A stretch of 64,000 nt of DNA from Opitutaceae bacterium (GTDB lineage: Bacteria; Verrucomicrobiota; Verrucomicrobiia; Opitutales; Opitutaceae). Under the pieces are notes generated by a model. It worked only from the letters and a program-made list of their open reading frames with translations, had not been told where the DNA came from and searched no databases. The stretch lies in assembly GCA_030648295.1 (NCBI GenBank), contig JAUSID010000097.1, forward strand, positions 1 to 64,000, given 5' to 3'. Positions 1-7,527 of this stretch are shown here, one piece after another. Position 1 is the first letter of the stretch, and every line of letters begins with the position of its first letter. The position numbers and the translations under genes are program-made.

Positions 1-27
1 ACAGTCGACAAGCGCGTTGGGGAGCCT

Positions 28-83
28 TTCGACAAGCTCAAGGCCATTATTTCAATAAAGCAATTGGCCCTGAGCCCGTCGAA
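28..83. repeat. REP-like imperfect palindrome
   Basis: The left arm TTCGACAAGCTCAAGGCC pairs imperfectly with the right arm GGCCCTGAGCCCGTCGAA across an AT-rich loop. This arm sequence resembles the dispersed palindromes seen between genes in many proteobacterial and verrucomicrobial genomes. The rest of the first 230 bases holds no gene I can support; bases 181-229 are a pyrimidine-rich run built from variants of GCCCCTCC. Confidence 0.6.
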
Positions 84-230
84 TGGGCAACGCGCTCCAC
101 CTTTCAGTGAATTCGAAACCGGAGCAGGAACGCACTTCGACCGCATGGATGCGGCTAAAACCGCGGCGCGGTTTTGTCATCCGCTCCTTCGCCCCTCCTC
201 CTTCCGCCCCTCCGCCCCTCTGCCCCTCCG

Positions 231-247
231 CCCGCGGTTGCCGCGGG
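231..247 (-). terminator. GC hairpin after the radical SAM gene
   Basis: CCCGCGG and CCGCGGG form a perfect 7-bp stem with a 3-base loop, starting one base beyond the stop codon of the minus-strand radical SAM gene. There is no U-run, so it is a weak intrinsic terminator candidate or an mRNA 3'-end stabiliser. Confidence 0.35.
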
Positions 248-248
248 C

Positions 249-1664
249 TCACGCCTGCGGCCGGTAAATCACCCAGCGGCGGAACAGCGGGATGGCGTGA
301 CAGACATCCTGCGCCAAAGGCACCATCCAGGCGGTCAGGAAGCGATAGGTTTGCAGCAGCCGGCCGGCCGATAGAAACGGAACCCGCAACGGCAGAAACT
401 TCAGCCGCACCAGGACGCTGAATACGTCGAAGCACGCTTGAATCTGCTTCCGGCTGAACTGCGGGTAATCAATCACCGCCTCCCGCCGTTCCACGTAGAT
501 CGCTTTCTCCGGGATCCACTTGTTCTCCGCGCAAATCCGCGCGAGCGATGTGCCCGGATACGGCTGATAGACATACCGGAACGGGATGATCCGCAGGCTG
601 CGGCACAACCGGACTGTTTCCAGGTGCAGTTCCACGGTCTCATGCGGCAACCCGATCATCACCTGGCCGTAGACCTCCTCGATGCCTTCGCTTTTGCAGA
701 GATCAACGGTGCGGCGAATGTCCTCGTTGCTGTGGCCGCGGCCGAGCACTGTTTTTCTGAACTTCTCGTCGCCGTGCTCGATCCCGAGGGCCACTCCCTT
801 GGCGCCCGCCGCTTTCAATCGTTTCGCCATCGGCGGAGTCAGCGTGCCAGGCCGCAGGTTGCAGTAAAACGGCCAGCTGAAACGCGCCTGATAGAGCGTG
901 AAGAACTCTTCGAACCATTCCACATCCATCGTGATCGTGTCGTCGTCGAAAAACAGAAACTTGAATTTCAGTCGCGCCGCATCGCGTTCGATTTCCGCGA
1001 TGGCCTTCGCCGGGCTGCGCAGCCGGTGATACTTGCCCTTGCCCCGGTAAACCTGGCTCAGCACCTGGTTCGAACAATACGGACATCGAAAACGGCAGCC
1101 GCGGCTGAATATCATCCGGTGCATGCCGGCCTGCTCGTCGATCGCGCGCTGCGTCTCCGCCTGGTCGTGCTCGGGAAATGGCAGCACATCCAGATCGGCG
1201 ATCAGCGGCCGCAGCTCGTTGCGAACCACGGCGCCCTCGTGGCGGACCCACAGGTTTGGAATGCGTGAAAAATCCCGGCGCTCCTGCAACGCGTTCGCCA
1301 GATCCAGCATCGGATACTCCCCTTCGCCGCGCACAATTCCGTCGAGCGTCGGAATATCCACGAGGCCTTCCGGCTCCACGGTCGGATGGATTCCGCCGCA
1401 GACGATCATCGCTTTTGTCGCCGACCGCAGGCGCGGAATGATCTGCTTGAGATGCTCGAACTGGCAGCTGGTCGCGGAAAACCCGATCAGCCCCGGCGGG
1501 TCATTCTCGACCTCGCGGCAGAATGGTTCGATCTCCTCCAACGACGACAGATGCCGGTAGCGAACCTCGTGTCCTGCCTCCTTCAATACGCCAGCCACCG
1601 AACCGACGCCGCAGCTGTAGGACGGGCCCAATCCAATCGTGGGATAGACGAGCAGGATCTTCAT
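249..1664 (-). CDS. B12-binding domain radical SAM protein
   Basis: A 471-residue protein. Residues 1-150 look like a cobalamin-binding Rossmann domain (start MKILLVYPTIGLGPSYSCG, later CGGIHPTVEPE). A radical SAM core follows with the cluster motif CRFRCPYC (CxxxCxxC) in FSRGCRFRCPYCSNQ, and FFDDDTITMD further on. This is the layout of class B radical SAM enzymes (methylases, hopanoid or bacteriochlorophyll-type enzymes); the substrate cannot be told. The reading frame stays open upstream, but homology-like sequence begins at MKILLVYP, so that ATG was chosen. The gene is monocistronic here, divergent from the small protein at 1892, and ends at a GC hairpin. No link to the NRPS-PKS region 8 kb away is visible. 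Confidence 0.88.
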   Translation of the reverse strand: MKILLVYPTIGLGPSYSCGVGSVAGVLKEAGHEVRYRHLSSLEEIEPFCREVENDPPGLIGFSATSCQFEHLKQIIPRLRSATKAMIVCGGIHPTVEPEGLVDIPTLDGIVRGEGEYPMLDLANALQERRDFSRIPNLWVRHEGAVVRNELRPLIADLDVLPFPEHDQAETQRAIDEQAGMHRMIFSRGCRFRCPYCSNQVLSQVYRGKGKYHRLRSPAKAIAEIERDAARLKFKFLFFDDDTITMDVEWFEEFFTLYQARFSWPFYCNLRPGTLTPPMAKRLKAAGAKGVALGIEHGDEKFRKTVLGRGHSNEDIRRTVDLCKSEGIEEVYGQVMIGLPHETVELHLETVRLCRSLRIIPFRYVYQPYPGTSLARICAENKWIPEKAIYVERREAVIDYPQFSRKQIQACFDVFSVLVRLKFLPLRVPFLSAGRLLQTYRFLTAWMVPLAQDVCHAIPLFRRWVIYRPQA

Positions 1665-1891
1665 GGTTTCATGACCCTTCAGATCCGCAGCCCGGACTGG
1701 TTCATTTCCTATCATGGCAGACGCTCCCACCCCGGACAATGGGGTGATCCCGGTAACAACGGATCGACGGGCGCATCTCCCCGCGAGCCGGCGGGCTTGC
1801 ACCGGCGGGGTGCTTCGCGGATAAGAACCGACGCCCTCGGGGAAACGAACATTCCGAAGGTGAGGCAACCCACACGAAAGAAAATTCCACC

Positions 1892-2035
1892 ATGGGCGAC
1901 AGATCTCCGAAATCCGTACAGAAACAGGCTTCGCAAAAGCAGTCGAAAGCCGACGCCTCGAATCAACAGAAGCAGTCCCTGATCGCGTCGCAGCAGGCGA
2001 CCAAGGCGAAGCTGGCGGCGAACAAGAAGAAGTAA
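1892..2035 (+). CDS. Small basic Lys/Gln-rich protein (47 aa)
   Basis: ATG at 1892 opens a 47-codon frame ending TAA. It starts MGDRSPKSVQKQASQKQSK and ends KLAANKKK, and is dominated by K, Q, S and A with no hydrophobic core. From memory, similar short proteins beginning M-G/S-D-K/R-S-P-K are conserved in Verrucomicrobia and some Proteobacteria with no assigned function. The composition suggests a disordered, nucleic-acid-interacting peptide, which is inference only. A weak purine stretch (GAAAG) lies about 12 bases upstream. It is divergent from the radical SAM gene and has no downstream partner. Confidence 0.6.
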   Translation: MGDRSPKSVQKQASQKQSKADASNQQKQSLIASQQATKAKLAANKKK

Positions 2036-2186
2036 GTTCACGCTCACCGGCAGAGAAGGCCCGTTCTCGATCCATCCCCACCGCTGATCCCGCCGATGAC
2101 GCGGATGCGGTTAAATGGATTGGTTCCGCCATCATGCCACCAGCGCCTCGTGGAGGCCCGGCGTTCAGGCCGAGCCAAGCTCGATC

Positions 2187-2282
2187 TTTAACCGCAGATT
2201 TCGCAGGGGGCGCAGATATAGGCCGGGGCAGAAAAAGAGCATCAAGCCGATCGGGTAGCCTGGTATCTGCGTTCATCTGCGT
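2187..2282. repeat. Palindromic intergenic repeat (CCGCAGAT type)
   Basis: TTTAACCGCAGATTTCGCAG at the left is matched by inverted words ATCTGCGTTCATCTGCG at the right. It belongs to the same family as the palindrome at 18070-18150, which has the arms AACCGCAGATTGCGCAGAT and ATCTGCGTTATCTGCGGTT. The remaining sequence between 2036 and 2473 shows no convincing gene. Confidence 0.6.
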
Positions 2283-2473
2283 CGAATCCCCGATTCGCGC
2301 AGCTGTCGCGGAAAAACGCCGGGGGACCAGCGCCCGCAGCGGGCCGCGCGTGACAGACAAACACCTACAAACCCCTTCGTGTCTTCCCACAAAACACGCC
2401 TCCACATCTGACATCGTAATCAGACCAACACGGCTACAAGGCCGCCGGGCATCTCCGTATGCTTTGCGGTCTA

Positions 2474-5400
2474 ATGAACAAACTCATCGCCGTCGGTGCA
2501 GCGTTGGTGACCGCGTTTCTCCTCCCGGCCGCACGCGGCGCCGGCGACATCTCCGAAAAGGTAATCTGGTCCGATGACAGCGTCCCCGAGGGAGCGCTGG
2601 AGCTCACCGACGGACGCGATCTCTGGAACTGGGTGGCCAGCAATCCCACCCCCGTCTCCGGCGCACTCGCCCACCAATCCGAAGCGCTCGCCGGTCTCCA
2701 CGAGCACTTCTTCAACTACGCGAGCTCGCCCCTGCAGGTGGCGGCCGGCGAGGTCCTGTTCGCCAACGTCAACCTCGACGCCGACAACCCTCCGGCGGAG
2801 GTGATGCTGAGCTGGCACGCCGACGGTTGGGAGCACCGCGCCTACTGGGGCGCCAACGCGATCAACTACGGCAACGACGGCTCCGCCAGCCGCCAGTTCA
2901 TGGGCGCGCTGCCGCCCGCCGGCCAGTGGGTCCGCCTCGAGGTGCCCGCCAGCCTCGTTGAACTCGAAGGGGCGTCGATCACCGGCATGGGCTTCTCGCT
3001 CTTCGATGGTCGTGCCACCTGGGATACGTCCGGCTCCGCGTCGATCGTGGACACGCCGGCCGTCGCCGTCTCGACCGGCAGCGACGAAGTCTGGTCGGAT
3101 GATGCCTTGCCGGACGGCGCGGGGGCCTTCACCGACGGACGCGATGCCTGGAACTGGGTCGCAAGCAATCCGGCTCCGGCTTCCGGCGCCCTCGCCCATC
3201 AATCCAATCTGCTGGCCGGCCAGCACGAGCACTTCTTCAATGACGCGAGCAAGCCGATGACCGTCGCCGCCGGCGACGTGCTCTTCTCCCACGTCTATCT
3301 CGACGCGGCGAGTCCACCGACGGAGATCATGTTGAGCTGGCACGCCAACGGCTGGGAGCACCGCGCGTATTGGGGCGCCAACATGATCAACTACGGCAAC
3401 GACGGCTCGGAGGGCCGCCAGTTCATGGGTGCTCTCCCCGCCGCCGGTCAATGGGTCCGGCTCGAAGTTCCCGCCAGCAAGGTCGGCCTCGAAGGCGCGA
3501 GCGTGACCGGCATGGGCTTCTCCCTGTTTGACGGGAGTGCGACCTGGGACCGCTCGGGCCGATCCACGTCCGCCGCGGCGACGACGACCACACCGACCAC
3601 GACGGTGGCCGTGAGCGCAGTCGATTTCATTTGGTCCGATGACGCCGTGCCGGAGGGAGCCGCGCAGCTCACCGACGGGCGCGATGCCTGGAACTGGACC
3701 GCGAACAGCCCGGCGCCGGTCTCCGGTTCGCTCGCCCACCAGTCGAATTTATCCGCGGGACTGCACGAGCACTTCTTCAATTACGCGAGCGCGCCACTCA
3801 CCGTCGCGGCCGGAGAAGCGCTCTTCGCCTATATCCATCTCGATGCGGCGAATCCGCCGAGTGAAGTGATGCTGGCGTGGAATGCCGACGGCTGGGAGCA
3901 CCGCGCGTATTGGGGCGCCAATGCCATCAACTACGGCACGGAGGGAACCGCGAGCCGCCGCTCCATGGGCGCGCTGCCCGCCGCCGGCCAGTGGGTGCGA
4001 CTCGAAGTACCCGCCAGCCAGATCGGTCTCGAAGGGGCGACCATCACCGGCATGGGTTTTTCGCTCTTCGACGGCCGGGCGACATGGGACATGACCGGCA
4101 AGAGCAGCTCGATCACGGCCGGAACCACGACGACGCCCACCACGGTCGTGACGACAGTGGTTCCGACGACGCCGACGACGCCGGTCGTATCGGTGATCAC
4201 ACCGCCCGTCATCACGACGACCCCGGTTGCACCCCCGACTCCCATCGTGACGGTACCGGTCGACTCGATCCCGGCTTCCGGCGCGGTCGCCGCGGCGATC
4301 CAGCGGCAGGCCATCGACGGAATCGCGCTCCAGCTGGCGAAACCCGGTGACAGTCTGCTGCACGTGCTTTCCCCGACGCTGCTCGAGTTGAAATTGGTCG
4401 ACACAAAACAAGCCGGTGCCGGCCCGCTCAATCATTGGAACTTCGTCAACAGCAGCGGCCAGATGACCACGCCCGCGACCAACGAGTTCGCCGTCACCGT
4501 CGAAGGCCGCACGATCAACGTGCAGGCGGTTGGTTTCAAGCGGCGCGTGCTGTCCGCCCCGTTGCTGGAGTACGATCTGCGGGTCGAAAACAGTCTTTAC
4601 CTCCAGCTCGCATCGCCGATCGCCGACGGTGAGTTCGTGCAGGTGGTGAATCCCGACGGCCGGCTGTGGACGAGCACCACGCGGTTTCAGGTGCTCTGCG
4701 ATGCGCAGCGGTATAGCCCGGCGATTCACGTGAACCAGGAAGGCTACGTGCCGTCGCTGCCAAAGAAGGCGATGGTGGGCTACTTCCTCGGCGACATGGG
4801 CGAGATGAACATTCCCGCCGGCGCGGGATTCGCGATCGTGGATGCGCGCAGCGGCACGGCGGTTTACCGCGGCAACCTCGTCGCGCGTCAGGATGTCGGA
4901 TACAACACCTCGCCCGCGCCGTACCAGAAGGTGTTGATGGCCGAGTTCACCGACTTCGCGACCCCGGGTGAGTACCAGCTCCAGGTCCCCGGCCTCGGCG
5001 CCTCGCTGCCGTTCCTGATCCACGACGGCATCGCGATGGGCTTCGCCCGCACCTACGCCCTTGGCCTCTACCACCAACGCTGCGGTTCGAACAATACGCT
5101 GCCGTTCACCCGTTTCACCCACGATGCCTGTCACACCGCCGCCGCGCAGATTCCCGTGCAAGGCGATCCGCAGTTCAACTTCACGTGGGCCACGATCGCC
5201 CGCTATGCCGCCGAAGCCGGTGCAGACAACCCCGCGCAGATTGCGCCGCGGCTCACGAGCGAGTCCAACCAACTCTATCCCTTCATCAACCGGGGCACGG
5301 TCGACGTCTCCGGTGGCCATCACGATGCCGGCGACTACAGCAAGTACACGATCAACAGCGCCGAGTTGATCCACTATCTGATCTTCACGGCCGATTCGAT

Positions 5401-7351
5401 GCCCGGCGTCGCCGCGATGGACAACCTGGGCATTCCCGAGAGTGGCGATGGCATCAGCGATGTGCTGCAGGAAGCGAAGATCGAGGCCGACTACATCGCC
5501 AAGCTCCAGGACGCGGACGGTGGTTTCTATTTCCTCACCTACCCGAAGAATCGCGAATACGAGTCCGGCACCCCGCCCGAGCTCGGTGATGCGCAGGTGG
5601 TCTGGCCGAAGAACACGTCCGTCACCGCCGCCGCGGTGGCCGCGCTCGCGGAGTGCGCCTCGTCGCCGCTGATGAAGCGGCACTATCCCGACGCGGCCGC
5701 GAAATACCTCCAGCAGGCGCGGCTCGGCTGGCAGTTCCTGATGAACGCGATCGCGAAACACGGCAAAGCGGGTTCGTACCAGAAGATCACTTTCTACAGC
5801 GATCACTACACGCACGACGACGAGCTCGCCTGGGCGGCGTGCGAGATGTTCCTCGCGACCGGCGAATCACAGTACCAGGACCAGATGTTCGCGTGGTTCT
5901 CCAATCCCTCCGACTCGGCCACGTTTCGTTGGGGCTGGTGGCGGATGTCCGAGTGCTGGGGCAACGCGGTTCGCAGCTACGCCTTCGCCGCGCGCAGCGG
6001 CCGGCTGCCGCAGGGCGCACTCAACGCCGCATATCTCGCCAATTGCGAAAGCCAGGTTGTCGCCGCCGGTGATGACGCGCTCGATTGGTCGGACAAGAAC
6101 GCCTACGCGACACCCTTCCCCATCGCGACGAAACGCGTGCGCGGCGCGGGTTGGTACTTCTCGCTCGACCAAGCCTCCGACATGGCGGTCGCGTACCAGA
6201 TTCAGGCGAAGCCGGCGTATATCGATGCGCTCGTCGGTGCGATGAACTACGAAGGCGGCACGAATCCCGTCAACGTCACCTACCTCACCGGCCTCGGTCT
6301 CAAGCGCCAGCGCGAGATCGTCAGCCAGCGCGCGCAGAGCGATCGCCGCGTCCTGCCGGAAACCGGCATTCCGCTCGGCAACATCCAGGCAAGTTTCGAC
6401 TATCTCCAAAAATACGGTCCTGAGCTCGGCAACCTGTCGTATCCAAGCGACAACGCAGCTACCGGACCGTATCCCTTCTACGATCGCTGGAGTGACACGT
6501 TCAATGTCACCACCGAGTTCATCAGCGTGAATCAGGCGCGCGGCACCCTGGCGACATGCTTCCTGGCCACCCGGACCGCGAGCGCGAACGTCGCCTGGAA
6601 AGCCATCGCCGCGCAAATCACGGTGCCCGCGACCGTCGCATCGCTCGACGCGCCCGTGACGTTCACGGTGCAGGTCCCCGGCATGGACATCGGCAGCGCC
6701 CGCGTGGTGTGGGAAGCCCGCGATCAGGAACCCGCGTTCGGGTCCACGTATTCGATCACGCCGAAGACCAACGGTGCGCAGTGGGTCGAGGTTGAAATCG
6801 AATGGCCGGATGGCCGCCGCGCCTGCGGCGCCGGCACGTACACGGCGAACAGTCCCGTTGTTACCTGGGTGAGCGGCGCGCTGCCCACCGGCGCGAGCCC
6901 CGGCTCGGGCGGCGGTGACGGCTGGACGTGGTCGGACGCGAATCTCGCGCCGGGTTCGAGCGCCCGCTCGCACGAATCGAATCTGGCGGCCGGCGTGCAC
7001 GAACACTGGTTCACCGGCGCCACCGCCACACTCGAAGTCGGCACGGGTGACTCGCTCTTCGCATGGGTCTATATCGATCCCGCGAATGCTCCCAAGGAGA
7101 TCATGCTGGCGTGGAACGACGGCTCGTCATGGGAGCACCGTGCGTTCTGGGGCGGCGACCACATCACCTATGGCACGACCGGCACCGCCGGCCGCCGCTC
7201 GATGGGACCGCTGCCGCCAACCGGCCAATGGGTGAAGCTGACCGTCCCCGCAAGTGCGGTCGGCCTCGAGAACCGCACCCTCAGCGGCATGAGCTTCACG
7301 CAATTCGACGGCCGCGCGACCTGGAACAACGCCGGCAAAGAGAGTAACTGA
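2474..7351 (+). CDS. Secreted multi-modular GH9 glucanase
   Basis: About 1625 residues. A signal peptide (MNKLIAVGAALVTAFLLP...ARGA) sets the start at this ATG; one lies five codons upstream. Three near-identical modules of about 150 residues follow (roughly 30-185, 205-365 and 385-545), each with WSDD, WNW, HEHFF, WEHRAYWG and GQWVRLEVPAS. A Thr/Pro/Val linker (about 550-600) leads to an unassigned beta-rich segment, an Ig-like CelD_N domain (about 750-850, HVNQEGYVP) and a GH9 catalytic domain (about 860-1370). The GH9 domain has the SGGHHDAGDYSKY signature with the catalytic Asp residues, and VTTEF near the end with the likely acid Glu. A beta domain and a fourth module copy (about 1480-1625) close the protein. 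GH9 enzymes cleave beta-1,4-glucans; the repeated modules are probably carbohydrate-binding or cell-surface modules. A paralogue lies at 47631. Confidence 0.9.
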   Translation: MNKLIAVGAALVTAFLLPAARGAGDISEKVIWSDDSVPEGALELTDGRDLWNWVASNPTPVSGALAHQSEALAGLHEHFFNYASSPLQVAAGEVLFANVNLDADNPPAEVMLSWHADGWEHRAYWGANAINYGNDGSASRQFMGALPPAGQWVRLEVPASLVELEGASITGMGFSLFDGRATWDTSGSASIVDTPAVAVSTGSDEVWSDDALPDGAGAFTDGRDAWNWVASNPAPASGALAHQSNLLAGQHEHFFNDASKPMTVAAGDVLFSHVYLDAASPPTEIMLSWHANGWEHRAYWGANMINYGNDGSEGRQFMGALPAAGQWVRLEVPASKVGLEGASVTGMGFSLFDGSATWDRSGRSTSAAATTTTPTTTVAVSAVDFIWSDDAVPEGAAQLTDGRDAWNWTANSPAPVSGSLAHQSNLSAGLHEHFFNYASAPLTVAAGEALFAYIHLDAANPPSEVMLAWNADGWEHRAYWGANAINYGTEGTASRRSMGALPAAGQWVRLEVPASQIGLEGATITGMGFSLFDGRATWDMTGKSSSITAGTTTTPTTVVTTVVPTTPTTPVVSVITPPVITTTPVAPPTPIVTVPVDSIPASGAVAAAIQRQAIDGIALQLAKPGDSLLHVLSPTLLELKLVDTKQAGAGPLNHWNFVNSSGQMTTPATNEFAVTVEGRTINVQAVGFKRRVLSAPLLEYDLRVENSLYLQLASPIADGEFVQVVNPDGRLWTSTTRFQVLCDAQRYSPAIHVNQEGYVPSLPKKAMVGYFLGDMGEMNIPAGAGFAIVDARSGTAVYRGNLVARQDVGYNTSPAPYQKVLMAEFTDFATPGEYQLQVPGLGASLPFLIHDGIAMGFARTYALGLYHQRCGSNNTLPFTRFTHDACHTAAAQIPVQGDPQFNFTWATIARYAAEAGADNPAQIAPRLTSESNQLYPFINRGTVDVSGGHHDAGDYSKYTINSAELIHYLIFTADSMPGVAAMDNLGIPESGDGISDVLQEAKIEADYIAKLQDADGGFYFLTYPKNREYESGTPPELGDAQVVWPKNTSVTAAAVAALAECASSPLMKRHYPDAAAKYLQQARLGWQFLMNAIAKHGKAGSYQKITFYSDHYTHDDELAWAACEMFLATGESQYQDQMFAWFSNPSDSATFRWGWWRMSECWGNAVRSYAFAARSGRLPQGALNAAYLANCESQVVAAGDDALDWSDKNAYATPFPIATKRVRGAGWYFSLDQASDMAVAYQIQAKPAYIDALVGAMNYEGGTNPVNVTYLTGLGLKRQREIVSQRAQSDRRVLPETGIPLGNIQASFDYLQKYGPELGNLSYPSDNAATGPYPFYDRWSDTFNVTTEFISVNQARGTLATCFLATRTASANVAWKAIAAQITVPATVASLDAPVTFTVQVPGMDIGSARVVWEARDQEPAFGSTYSITPKTNGAQWVEVEIEWPDGRRACGAGTYTANSPVVTWVSGALPTGASPGSGGGDGWTWSDANLAPGSSARSHESNLAAGVHEHWFTGATATLEVGTGDSLFAWVYIDPANAPKEIMLAWNDGSSWEHRAFWGGDHITYGTTGTAGRRSMGPLPPTGQWVKLTVPASAVGLENRTLSGMSFTQFDGRATWNNAGKESN

Positions 7352-7527
7352 AGACGCTGGAAGACGTAGAAGAACGCGAGACACTGGAAGACGTAGAAGA
7401 ACGCGAGACACTGGAAGACACGGAAGAACGCGAGACCCTCTCTTCGACGTCTTTCATGTCTTACACGTCTTTCATGTCTTCCATGTCTTCCATGTCTTCC
7501 GTGTCTTCCAACGTCTCGCGTTCTTCC
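7352..7527. repeat. Tandem and inverted word repeats between convergent genes
   Basis: About three tandem copies of a 27-base unit containing GAAGACGTAGAAGAACGCG are followed by runs of TCTTTCATG and TCTTCCATG words. GGAAGAACGCGAGAC (7422-7436) is exactly repeated in inverted form at 7513-7527. The RNA would fold into a long stem in either orientation, so it may act as a bidirectional terminator between the GH9 gene and the convergent C25-like gene. Confidence 0.7.

Noticed and set aside
3749-5815. 688-residue open frame on the minus strand inside the first GH9 gene
   Set aside because: Antisense shadow of a GC-rich coding sequence: Arg/Val/Asp/His-rich with no domain, while the plus strand has clear GH9 motifs.
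7352-7527. Possible CRISPR array
   Set aside because: Repeats are contiguous with no unique spacers, change word halfway and turn into an inverted copy; no cas genes are nearby.
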